This document shows positions 10,762 through 23,300 of a stretch of DNA of 64,000 nt, piece by piece. The translations under genes and the position numbers were made by a program. Under the pieces are notes generated by a model. That model saw nothing but the letters and a program-made list of their open reading frames with translations, was not told the DNA's origin and searched no databases. The stretch is from Malania oleifera (Eukaryota; Streptophyta; Magnoliopsida; Santalales; Ximeniaceae). Positions within the stretch are counted from its first letter, which is position 1. Each line of letters begins with the position of its first letter. The stretch lies in the NCBI RefSeq assembly GCF_029873635.1, contig NC_080422.1:4010001-4074000 (forward strand), in the 5' to 3' direction.

Positions 10762-13256
10762 TGTGATGACCCAAAAAAATATATATATAATTAAAGTACA
10801 ATAATAATAAAATAATAAAAATGATCATTAAGTTAATATCAATACAAAAGTGTTTTTCTGTAAGATCCTTGATTCCATGTTTGATGCCTAAGAAAGACCT
10901 TGTCTTAGCGAGTGCTTAGAGACCATTGCGGCTCAGTCGCTCCCTAGAGGTCGGCCTGGTCAAAATGGAATTTCATAGGATAAACAGGATAGACACTGTT
11001 TGTACACGTAAATAAGTATATATACATAAAATAGTGTTTTGACAGACATAATTTGTAAAAATATATAATAAGATGTTAATAATATAGGTATCATATGTGG
11101 GGCCCACAAGACTATGTGGGGTCCACATGAGTCATAGAGCCACAAGACACTGTTTATATACGTAAATAAGTACATAAAATAATGTTTTGACTGATATAAT
11201 TTGTAGAAATATATGATAAAATAATAATAATATAGGTATCATATGCGGGGCCCACAAGACTGTGTGGGGTCCACATGAGTCCCGAAGCTGTATGGAGGTT
11301 TACACGAGTCTCGAAGTTATGTAGAATGCATAAAATCATATAAGAGTTATTCGAGTTACGTAGGATCCATTCAGGTCTCGAAGTTGTGTGGGGCTCACAT
11401 GAGTTTTCAAAATTCAAATTTAATTATTGTTCAAAAATAAATAATAAAATAAATAAATACTAAAAATAGTTTAAAAGTAAAAACAATGATAATAATAATG
11501 ATAATAATGATTTAAAAAAATAATAAAATAATAAAATAATTAATTAACTAATTGACTAATTAATTAGGTAAGTGATTAATTAAAAATTTATTTAATGGGA
11601 ATGGTAGCAAGCACTCCCACATGGCCTACATCCCCATCCCATACTCAACCCATACCTTACCCATCCCTTGCCCATTCTTTAATTTTTAAAAATTATAATT
11701 TCACCAATTTCCCCACACTTTTATAAATTTCATTTCTTCCCTAAAATTTTCCTATAAATAGGGAGCTCTCAACCTTCATTTTTTCACAACAATTTTCCAA
11801 GGAAGAGAAGGATTAGTGAGTGAAAGAATTTGTGGTAGAGAGAGAATTTTTGAATAAGTTCTCAATCACCCACTCTTTCCGATCTTATTTCTTAAAGATA
11901 GTTATTGTATTCGTAGCACACGGTATAAGGTAAGTGAATTTTGATTACATTAGTTTTTTTTTTTTATTTAAAATTTATACCCGAGTTTATTTTATAAGTA
12001 AATTTCAATTATGTTAATTAGTTTCACAAAATTTCCATGAGTTTATTTTTACACATATTTAATTATACTAGTTCTATCTTTAATATATTTGCATCTATTT
12101 TTGGGTTAAGATATGTTCTAATCCCCTCGGGTAAATTTTCAGCATTTCTTTCTATTCAAAAATAAAATTATATATATTTTTAACACAAAAATTGTGTGGC
12201 ATGAGTTTATTTTTGTATTGCATTTTTTTATAAAAATATGAGTAAAGATGAGATTTTTACGATATTATTTTAAATTGCATAAATTATAATAAGATGATTT
12301 TAAAACCCCTTATGACAACGAAAGTTCAAAGTTACAGATGTTCGGTACCGCAGCTTAAAGTTTATACGGATCAGAGTGCACCTACACTGTTTACAGAGTG
12401 GTTATTTATGTTAGTGGATTTCTCCTAAGTGCATACCTGGTTCCAAATCATGACTTAATAAGGAAAATCTCACTTAAAGTTTACGTACGTTGATTTAGTT
12501 TGGTTGGCCAGCCAGTTAAGTCCAGTCTTCGGACCGCACAACCCAGTCATGGGGGTAAACATGACTTACGGCAAACAGGGCTACGAGTGATTTTTTTTAC
12601 AATATATGTTTATACATATTTAATTACGTATACAAAAATATTGATGATTTGAAATAAAAGTGTAAGTTTACATGAAAATGATCATTCTGATACTTAAATG
12701 ACGATTTAAGGAAAACGTATAAGGAAAAGTATATGTATATTTATCATTAAATATTTTTACAGTTTTAAAGTTAAAAGTTTAATTTAACAGTTATAGTATA
12801 TGATTATAAAATTTTACTGTTGTAATTGATGGTAAAAGTTTTATATAGTAAATTTTAAATTTATATTTATTCTAAAAGCAGTTTTGAAGTTATAGTATTA
12901 AATATTGTTTTATGAAATTTTTTTTAAACTCATTTTGGCCACACACTAATAATAATCTTATTTACTTACTGAGCGTCGTCTCACTCCAATCATATTTTTA
13001 TTTCAGATGACTCTGGAGAGCATGTCAGAAATCAGGCTTAGCAAGCACGCAGGTGGGGATAGAAAAATAAAGATTGATTAGAAATATTAGTATGATGCTA
13101 GATATTTATGTTGTGAAATTTTTTTTTTTGAAATAAATGAGTGTAATATGGATAATTAGCGCTCTGATTTAATAACAATTGAGTTTTATTTACTTCCGTT
13201 GTAAATCACTAAGTAAAAAGTTAATATCTCAGGCCCCTCAGGGTTGGGGTGTTACA
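10762..13256 (+). mobile_element. Solo LTR, 2495 bp, with perfect TSD
   Basis: The element starts TGTGATGACCCAAAAAAA and ends TTGGGGTGTTACA. Perfect ACTAC duplications sit on both sides (10757-10761 and 13257-13261). A TATA box lies at 11753, followed by a leader and a GGTAAGTGA donor-like site at about 11929. A near-direct repeat of about 120 bp with GGGGCCCACAAGACT and GGTCCACATGAGTC motifs occurs at about 10985-11140 and 11150-11285. No primer site or coding region follows, so it is a solo LTR, probably from a gypsy element. It lacks the GTCGACGA array of the other LTR family here. Confidence 0.75.
11753..11760 (+). promoter_or_regulatory. TATA box of solo LTR
   Basis: TATAAATA in the context CCTATAAATAGGGAGC, in the middle of the LTR, followed by an A/C-rich leader. 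Confidence 0.6.
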
Positions 13257-13394
13257 ACTACTGCATGCCCATCCTCTATTTAATTAAAATCTCCCAAATC
13301 CCATGGCTCATATAAAGTCTCCTAAATCCTTGCTTCATCATGCATACTCTCAAAATTTTTGAACATGAAAGATCATTAAACCCTCTCTCTCTCT

Positions 13395-13530
13395 CTCTCT
13401 GAGTCTGTGCAGATGTAACAGGTCTCAGTGGCACCTGCAGCTGCTTTGTTACACCTTCCGATCCACCACCCATCGTTCTCGAAGGCATCCACCTTGTCCA
13501 GAACGTCGAAACCTGTCACCAGAATCTAGG
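13395..13530 (-). pseudogene. Agenet/Tudor-like domain gene fragment
   Basis: One minus-strand frame reads about 43 codons containing FDVLDKVDAFENDGWW followed by IGRCNKA and a TCYIC stretch. This resembles the start of an Agenet domain (plant Tudor-like chromatin or RNA-binding fold) with its VDAF-NDGWW signature. The frame is closed by a stop just upstream and runs into a CT microsatellite downstream, and no partner exon is seen. I read it as a decayed fragment. The stop is immediately followed by an AG-ATT junction that could be an old splice acceptor. Confidence 0.4.
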
Positions 13531-13659
13531 GCGAAAGAGGCCTCACATCGGCGACGTCAACCACCTCCCTCAGCGGCTGCCTTACTTGCTAGGTCCAAAA
13601 GCAGAGTAAGGTACTCCATCAGAAAAAGCCTCACGTTGGCGGGCTTCTCTCTGTTACAT

Positions 13660-13780
13660 GATTGTTCACATTTTGTTGGCGACCCTTGTGCGCCTAGCCG
13701 TGACGAACGACGTCGCTGCATTCCTGACCAATCTCCAGCGCCTCTCGCCTTGCGTCGTGGTGTTCGTGGACAGTGAAGGA
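13660..13780 (+). pseudogene. Possible GRAS-like fragment
   Basis: A plus-strand frame reads LLATLVRLAVTNDVAAFLTN followed by LQRLSPCVVVFVDSEG. The AFL..L..LSP.VVV pattern recalls the part of GRAS domains around the VHIID/PFYRE region. It is short, isolated and stops soon after. The match is by eye only and could be coincidence. Confidence 0.2.
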
Positions 13781-14390
13781 TGAGCAGACGTAGGCTGGTG
13801 CACATGAAGAAGAAAAAGAGGAGTGGGATGATGCAAAACTCGCTATTTCGCATGGTAATTTTTCAAAAAAGTAAAACTCGCTGGACCAATTAGCGAGATT
13901 TGTTTAAATCTCATTATTCTAACTAGTGAGATTATATAAGCATTAAAATGAGAAAATTTTTCTCAAATGGAATATTATTTTATATTTTATTATAAAATAA
14001 TAATAAATTAGGAAAAACTCCTTGTTCCAAACTCAAAATTTTAAAACTAAAAAATTAAATTATACATGATACTTTACCAAACCATGTAACTGCCACGTCA
14101 TCGATTAACCCTGGGGAAGCTGGGCTCCACATGAGATGGCCACACCTAACTCACTGCAAAGAAAAGCAGACATTATCTTCTTCCTCCTCTGTCGGGTCAC
14201 CCGCTCTGCTCACACTCCGTTTTCAACAGATGAGAATGGTGGCCAGTACTAATCCCTTCTTAATTTATCTCTTTATCCTCTCTCTTTAATGGCGTCATTT
14301 TCTTCCTAACTCTCTCTCTCTATTTATCTTCTCAATCTTCGTCTTTAATTAAGAAACAAAATATCGCCTCTCACCGTCGCCGGTGCCGCC

Positions 14391-17300
14391 ATGCCGGGAC
14401 TCGTCTCAGTGAAAACCCCGCCGGACGCACCTCCGCTGCGTATCTCCGTCCCGGAGGCCACACCAAACCACCAGATCCAAGGATCCGACCTGAGATCGGC
14501 CAAAACGGTGTCGCCGATCCAGCGGAGGCCGCCCTCGCCGTCGCCGTCGACTTCGCGGACCAAGCCGTCTCCGGATCGGATCTCTGGGAAGAAGAAACCA
14601 CCGCCGGAGAACGCAAAACTCGATGAATCGGCCCTCGACAACCCGGATCTCGGGCCGTTCCTGCTGAAGCTCGCCCGGGACACGATCGCGTCCGGGGAGG
14701 GCCCGGTCAAGGCCTTGGACTACGCGATCCGAGCTTCGAAGTCGTTCGAGGTGTGCGCGGACGACGGCGAGCCGAGCCTGGATCTGGCCATGAGCCTGCA
14801 TGTGCTTGCGGCCATTTACTGCAGTTTGGGGAGGTTCGAGGAGGCGATCCCGGCGCTGGAGCGGGCGATCAAGGTTCCGGAGGTCGCGAGAGGTGCAGAT
14901 CACGCGCTTGCTGCGTTCTCCGGGTACATGCAGCTCGGGGACACGCACTCGATGCTCGGGCAGCTGGATCGGTCAATTGATTGTTACAAGGAAGGTTTGA
15001 AGATCCAGATGGAGGCCTTGGGAGAGACTGATCCAAGAGTCGCTGAAACTTGCAGGTGTGTTTATTGTTTATCATCTCTTACGCTTTGTTTGGCACTGCA
15101 CACGTTGGGATATCTTGCCCCAGCTGACTAATTCAAATATTTTTATTTATTTTTTCCTCTAAGCATGTATCAAGTTCAATTTGGCAATTCCTTAATATTA
15201 GTAAAACTAAAAAAAAAAAAAAAAAAACTAAGAACTGCTTGAGGCTGTAAACTTCGATTAATTTGCGCGTTGTTTTGAAACCTGCTTGTTTAATTTATTT
15301 TTTTTCCCTTAGTAAAATTTTACCATTCATAAATATTAGTAACACTAGAAAAAAACTGGAAAACATGCAAATTTTGATTATGTGCTCATTTAGGGGGGAA
15401 AAAAAAACGCTGATTTATTTCATTGGTTTTTTGCCGTATACTGAGTTGTGAGGGACTATTTCTAAGGTAAAAATCTGGGTGACCAATGCTTTAACCGGCC
15501 ATTTTGTTCCACTTTGGATAAGGAGCTTAGCTTTTCAAAATTGTCTGGCAAAATAAGACTTGAAGAAAACTGTGGCTTGACAATCTCAATTGGTGTGTGT
15601 TTGGATTTCTTTTGGAGATTGAGCTGACGATTTTGTGTCTTATTTATTTAATACGACTACAAAATGAAAAAAGAACTTGTTCAAAGAAGAATTCCTTTAC
15701 CACATGTTTTGGGATTAATAAAGTGGATTGAATTGATTTGTGGAGTGTACTGATAAGAAATTTACACAACACAAAGTAGAAGACGCAAACCTTCACCAAG
15801 GACCACCACCATTTTCTTTTTATTTCATCTTATGTTTTCACCTATATTGTCCTCCATAACCAGTAATCACAACCAGGGTTACCATAATTTTGAAAAGCTA
15901 AGCTCCTTTTTGAAAGCATCACCAGTGATTTGAAAATAAGCCGGTAATACCATAATTTTTTTTTTTTTTTCCGAAGAGCCATTCAAGTAATTTCCCAGTA
16001 TGCTCCTAGTATGAAATTCAACAAAATTGATTTTAGTTTTGTTCTAAAAAAGTTAATTTGACTTGAAAATCAACCAAACTAAATTATATTTAAACAAAAT
16101 CAGTTCATCTCTACTAAAATTTGTCTCCATGGAAACTAGCCATGTGTGGTTATAGCATTAGATTTGATTGTGTCCTTTCCCCTTCTGCCTAAATTTTTAA
16201 CTTTGAATTTTAAATGCTTACTGCAATATAGTGGACCTTTCATTCATGAGACACCTGGATGTGGTGGTTGGATATGTAAATTAGTGGACAAATTAAATTC
16301 TGAACTCCCAAAATATAAATCTGCTGTTCGTAAATTATTTTATTTCATTTTGGATTTGGAAAACTTGACTTTTTTACTATTTTACCGGTTCTCAAATTAT
16401 TGTTTTCCAAATAATCTTTTGCAAGAGAAAGAAGCTGAGGAGGAACAGTCTGTTAAGACATTGAGAAAAAATTGATTATGCTCACTGTTTTCGGTGTAGC
16501 TACCATGTATATCCACCACATTGTGTCTGCTTGTTCAGGCATGACGATTGCTCTGCAGCTGCAAGTGATTAAAAATTGAAAACTTACCTTAAGAACACTA
16601 AATGTTGATCCCATATGATTAGCTAATAGTTATGGTTTTGGATTTGTTAAACAGATGGGGAGCATCCAGTTCCACGAGATGGCCAAATGCCCTTCATGAA
16701 GCTTGAACTGAAAATAATATTTGCGAGTTTAAACTATTTGGTCTTCGACTAGTTTGTCTTAAATTGTGTGACAATCATGCTGGATTCTAGATCTAGAGAA
16801 ATTTAGGAAGTTACCAATGCAATTCTTATATTTCACATTTAATTTTAGATGAAAGAAATGTTAGGATTATCCCACATCGGTTGTGGAAGGGGCTGGTGGT
16901 CAGTTATTAAGTGTGAGGGAAAGCCTCACCTCGTGAGCTAGCTTTTGGGGTTGAGAAGGTTCAAGACCACCCAACACTGGTATCAGAGCTTGGTTCACCA
17001 ACATTCTCCCTAATGTGCCATGCTGGAGGAGACCCCGATGGTTGCCTTGCCGGGAGAGACCCCGATGTGTGAGGGGGAGATTGTTAGAATTATCCCACAT
17101 CGGTTGTGGAAGGGGCTGATGGTCAGTTATTAAGTGTGAGGGAAAGTCTCACCTCATGAGCTAGCTTTTGGGGTTGAGAAGGCCCAAGACCACCCAACAT
17201 GAAATCGATGTCGGTACCAATGCAATTCTTATATTTCATAGCTGATTTTATATGAAAATATAGTTACTTTAGGGATACAAACCACCTATCTTTTCTTTTT

Positions 17301-20300
17301 TCTTTTTTTTTTCAATTTCCATAATATATAAAAGGTAGGAACTTTGGGGATCCAAACTAAAGATTCTGGCTGGGGGAAGATTTGAGTGAAAAGTCACGAA
17401 CTTGGTGCAAGTTTTTCAAAAAGTGGGGCAAAAGGAAAAATTAAGTCACTGGTGCACAGAGTGCCTTTCATCTCTTATGATTGCTCTCTCTCGCACGCGC
17501 GCAAACACACACATGCACACGCGCACGCGTGCACACACACACACACAGGATTAATGGAGTGCGAACTCTATTAGCCGGCTACTCCTACCTGTGGCACTGG
17601 GTAAAACAGGCTACAAAGGCTCTGGGGTCACCTGAGTCATTTGCATTACACTTCTCAAGGTGCTAATCCTTGCTCTCCTTACTGCTGTAACTCAGGGCAT
17701 TATGTTTGCTCCATCTAACACTTGCTCTGTGATAACATGAATCACATTGCCTTTATGGGGACGGTATTGATCTGATCTGATCTGATGTATCATATTGGAT
17801 AAATTCATTTCTGTTAAACTGATTGAAAAATGGCAGGTACTTGGCAGAGGCTCTTGTTCAGGCAATGCAATTTGATGAAGCAGAAAATCTGTGCAAGAAA
17901 ACTCTTGAAATCCACCGTGTGCACAGTGCTCCGGCATCTCTTGAAGAGGCAGCTGACCGCCGGCTGATGGCCCTCATATGTGAGGCAAAGGGAGACTATG
18001 AATCTGCCCTGGAGCATCTTGTTCTTGCCAGCATGGCAATGATTGCCAATGGACAGGATACTGAGGTTGCTGCTATTGATGTCAGCATTGGCAACATATA
18101 TCTAGCTTTATGTCGATTTGATGAGGCCGTCTTCTCCTACCAAAAGGCACTTACTGTCTTCAAATCATCAAAAGGTGACAACCACCCTTTGGTTGCCTCT
18201 GTCTTTGTACGCCTAGCTGACCTATACTACAAGACAGGGAAGCTCCGGGAGTCCAAATCATATTGTGAAAATGCTCTGAGGATTTATGCAAAACCTGTCC
18301 CTGGAACTACTCCAGAAGAAATTGCAGGTGGATTGACTGAAATTTCAGCCATTTATGAGTCTGTTAATGAGCCTGAGGAGGCGTTGAAGCTTCTGCAGAA
18401 GGCAATGAAGTTGTTGGAGGATAAACCAGGACAACAAAGTACCATTTCTGGAATAGAAGCACGGATGGGAGTAATGTTATACATTATTGGGAGGTATGGA
18501 GAAGCAAGGGACTGTTTCGAGAATGCTGTAACAAAACTTAGAGCCAGTGGGGAGAGGAGGTCGGCCTTCTTTGGTGTTGTGCTGAACCAGATGGGGTTGG
18601 CTTGTGTGCAGTTGTTCAGGATAGACGAGGCTGCAGAATTGTTTGAAGAAGCAAGGGGAATACTAGAACAGGAATGTGGCTCATGCCATCAAGATACCCT
18701 TGGAATATATAGCAATCTTGCTGCCACTTATGATGCTATGGGGAGGTAATGTACCCTTCATGGGTTTCTTCTCAAGCCTCATGCTGATGTTTTGTGTGAA
18801 TTGTCTGTTAAAAAGTAGCTTATTTGGTTTTGCAGTAGTTTATAGGAATCATCCCTTCAATTGGAAACTTTGTGCTTCTTGCTGTCAGGCTTTCATAATC
18901 AGTTTGACAAAATTGTTGTAAGGACTGTATTATGCCACTTCTCAGGTCGCAATAAGCGGCAGACATGAAATACTACGCACCTGTACATTTTCAAGAAGTA
19001 ATAGGAGAAATATCTGTATGGTGATGTTATTTTCATTGGTGATGTTTGATGGACAGTTGTAGGTTATGTACTCCCAGGAAGGAAGCAATTCCCTTAAGTT
19101 GTTTGGACCATGAGAAAGTAATTGTTTGAACCATGTGAATGTCAATTTCTGCATATGACATATGCAATGTACTTCTTTCTTATTGTGGATACCATGATTG
19201 TGAGTGGAGAGAGGTTTAAATTCAATAGTTAAAAGTTGTTTGGTACTGACAAATTTGCAAGAACATTGAAATACTGTAAGGTAGGATTGTTTCCTTAAAT
19301 GGATGCACTTCCTGGTATATTCTATTGAAACATTAGAGGCACGATACTCTAAATTTGTCTCTTATGGGCATTGTCTTTGGTATCTATGTCATTAAAACAC
19401 TTCTCTTCCTCTTCCTAGATATTCCTTGCTGGTTTTGTCAAAATAGTGATACTGTATGCTGTTGTTTCTATTGGTACCTTGAATCCTCTGCAAGATAGCA
19501 TAAACAAAATCTGTAAAAGTTTCTACTAGAGTATGCATATCCATGAATGAATTACCATCAGCCAGTCATCATCAGCCTTTGTTTCCCCTCCTAACAATTC
19601 ATCCAGCATTGATCATGAAGTTTGCAGCCAACTCTAAATCTTACTCTCTATTTGATAGGGCTTCTTCCTATGCGTATGAATTCCGTTGGACCTAGGAAGG
19701 ATGCATTGGAAGAACTTTTGGGTTTTCCAATATCAGTTGGTTGATTGTTTCACTCCTGTATCTTTTAAAAGGAATAAAGGTTCTCTAAGAATTGTTTCTT
19801 GGATCTGAAAGATAGTAATTGGGTTCTTCCAATAACTAAAAAAAGTGTATCATGCCTAAATCTAACTGGGGTTTGCATGGTGGAGGAACTGGATCAGGAA
19901 ATTAAAAGGAATTCTAGTTGTAAGATATCTAATGAAACCGCCGCCAGAATTGAGATCTCATTCAAAGAGAAAGATATCAACTATTTGGAGTTTCTTTTTG
20001 CATATTATATGGATGACTCGATCCACAAGGACCACTATAGGGAATTGTTTGATCATCTTTCTGTGAGGAAGAGGTGAAACTTAATCAGCTTGAATTGGTG
20101 ACAGCTATTTGAAATCTTAGTGATGTACTAGATTTGTTATCTCATGTTTGTTTTTCTTTAAAAAATACCAATTGAAGTGGAGGGTTTCTTCAAATAACAA
20201 GGTGCTAAGTCAACTATTCAATCAATTGATATTTAGCATCTTTCTCATATCTTCTTGAGAGGGCAGATCAGAATTCATTTGTGTATAAAGCCTGGCAGAT

Positions 20301-23300
20301 CGATGAATTTAGGAACAAAATTGAAATTGTATATGTCAAGTTGATGTAATTTTACTGAACCTATTAATATAAGTTGTACAACTCTTAAAACAAAAAGAAG
20401 CGAAAAGGAACATGGGTTTAGTCCACTAGAAAAGATGGGGGGCCTACTGTGAAGCAGAATAGCTAAAAATATGCATGTAGTCAACCTGAAGTTGTTTCTC
20501 AATATTGTACTTGATATGGAGGAAAATATTAAGTTTAAAAAGGAAATTTATCAAAATATTAGGTTTATTTGGTAAATGGCCAAGATTACCTTCTTATTTT
20601 ATTATAGTTGACATCCAGTTGGCTCTGCTTTTCAAAGATATGGTCATCATATTATTTTAGAATCTGGTCTATCCTTAGAATCTAAAGTTGCTGCTGTTAT
20701 TTTGGCAAATGATGCATGGAGCTGGGCAACTTCTTCAGCTGCTGCTCATCAGGATTTTTGGAGTAAAACTCCTATTGAGTGAATGCCTAATACCACTGTT
20801 ATTAATCAAGTTTAGTGGGATGCTGTCTCTACTGGTCCATTCACATTGAAGCCTGCCTGGAATGTTGTTAGATCAAAGGTTCCTCCTGTAGGTTTGGAAA
20901 ATTTTGTCTGGTTTGGGAGGAATGCATGAAAACAGGCTTTATCTTTTGGCTTGCTGTCTCAGAATGTGAGTTTTTTCCTTTTATCTTTTGTGCAGTGATC
21001 ATAAACCTAAAAATAGAGATCATTGTTTTTTAAGGTGCAGGTTCTCACTTCCCAGAGGAAATTGTTAGCAGGGTCTTTCCTTTCTGCTTTGAAAATAAAG
21101 CTGGAGCTGACTGTGAATGTCAATGGCTTTATAAGCTTAGTTCTGTTGACTTTCTGCACTCTTATGTATGCAGATTGGTGTGGACAGCTGCTATCTGCTA
21201 TAATCTGTAGGAGTTGGGGAGAAATGCATTTATGAAGGCATTTAACCTGATTCTTGAGGCTTTATTAATGGTATCCTGTTTGATGTAAACTGAAAAGTTT
21301 AGATTAGTTGGTTATTTATAGTGGTCAGATGAGGTGGTTGGAAAGGCCTTTTGAGGAAAGTGAGGTTAAGGCGGTTGTGTTTAGGATGATAGGGATAAGG
21401 CTCCACGACTGGAAGGGTTCAAGATTATTGGGATGTGGTCAAGGGGGATTAAATGAAGATTTCCAGTGAGTTCTATTTTAATGGAATTTTGGGAAAATTT
21501 ATTAACTCAAATTTCATCACTTTGGTGCCTAAGATTAGTCTAGTTTGTATAAGATCATTGCAAAGGTTCTAGCTGATAGGCTGAGTTCTGTGATAGGAGA
21601 TACTACTTCAGAGGGTCAATGAGCTAATGAAGTTGTTGAGGATGTTCATAGAAGGATAGGTAGGGGAGTTGTTTTTGAAGTGGACTTTGAAAAGGCTTAT
21701 GACAGAGCTAGGTGGAACTTTCTTGAGAAAATCTTTTTGAAAGGGGTTTGGTGATAGGTCGCAGACTTGGATAAGGGAATTTTTATCAAATACCACCTCA
21801 GTCATTATTAAATGTTAATGGAGAGTCTAAATCATGGTTTAGGGCTTTGCAGGGGGTTAGGCAAGGGGATCCTCATTTTCATTTTTTTATTCATTCTCGT
21901 GGTAGATGTCTTGAGTAGATTGGTTCTTAAGATTGCAGAAGAGGGTTTGTGAGTGGGATTGGGGTGGGGAGTTGAGGGGTTGTAGTTTCTCATCTTCAGT
22001 TTGCTAATGATACTATTTTCTTCTTAGAGAATCAGGGAGTATCTTTTAATTGAGCCTACTTTGTTGCAATTGTTCAAGAGTGCTTCTGGTTTAAAAATAA
22101 ATTTGGGGAAGAGTGGGATTGCTTGTATTAATTTTTGAGTGTTTCTGGATCTTTGGAGTTGTCCTCTTTAGTTGGATGTGGTATTCTTGATCAGCCTCTT
22201 AAGTTTTTTAGGAGTGCTGCTGGGTGGTAATCCTAGGACAGTGGGGTTTTGGGATCCTCTAATGGTGAAGGTATGCAAAAGGTTGGATGGGAAGAAAGAT
22301 GCTTTATTTTCTTTAGATGGGCTTATATAACACTTATTCAGGCTTGTCTTGGTAGTATTCCTCTCTATTTATTATTCTTTTTTAGAATTCCTGTGAGGGT
22401 AGCTATAAATTTTGCAAAAATCATGAGAGATTTCTTTTGGTCTGTAGAGGTGGTGAATAAAGAATCATTCGGTTACTTGGGTCTTGGGTTTTGGAAAGTT
22501 GGTTTCTAAGAACATTGCTTTAATGGTTGTGGCTTTTTCCCTCATTTGGAATGGTGGTATGAAAGGAGTAAAAGATAATAAATTTCCAAAAATACCCTTG
22601 TAATAAAAAATACCCTACTAATCCAAAAATAGCAGATGCTGGTGACAGTACCTTATCCCTCCTCCTGGATCCCCTGCAGTGTCTCTCTCGCTGGAGCTGC
22701 TCTGATGTCAACAATGGTGGATTTATTGGGAATGAATGGTAAGGAAATGCGTGGGGTTAAGGGCTCAAGATGAAGGATTGTATCGGCCACAAGGGCTCAT
22801 GGTGAGGGTTCACTACTGCGGCAACGACTCATGGTGGTGACGGCAGTAGCTCATGACATCAGCGGTGGCAGCAACAGCAGCGGCAGCTTATGGCAGCGGT
22901 GGCGGTGGCGGTGGCGGTGGCATTGACAGCTCATGGCGGCGGCGGCAGCAGCAGCAGCAGCAGCAGAAGCAGCTCATGGCAACGAGGGTTCAGTGCGGTG
23001 GTGTATATTGGAGGGTATTATGGGAAATGGGTTTAATTCCATGGAATGGGAAATGATTCCAGTCCATTTGGGCAGGAATCACAATTCCCCCAACTGATGG
23101 AATTTGCATTCCGGGCGGAGTATGTTTCCATCCTTAATTCCGCAAACCAAACACAGGAATGTGATTCCATTCCAGCCCTAAATCTGCAAACCAAACGGGG
23201 GTTAGAGGAGTCTTCCCTTTGGCATAAAGTAATTAAAAGTAAATTTGGTGTGCAGGGTGGGTAGGATGCTAATTTCGGGTTGAAATTTTATTGTGACTAT

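Larger units (their letters stand above)
13262..14390. promoter_or_regulatory. Region upstream of KLCR1-like, probable promoter and 5' UTR
   Basis: After the gene fragments, the DNA from about 13860 to 14390 is AT-rich and then pyrimidine-rich (CT tracts at about 14280-14330). It leads to a start codon in the good context GCCGCCATGCC. I do not assign a specific TATA box. Confidence 0.4.

Noticed and set aside
14406-14948. 180-codon minus-strand open frame opposite KLCR exon 1
   Set aside because: It is a shadow of the GC-rich KLCR exon, with Arg-rich low-complexity content and no homology.
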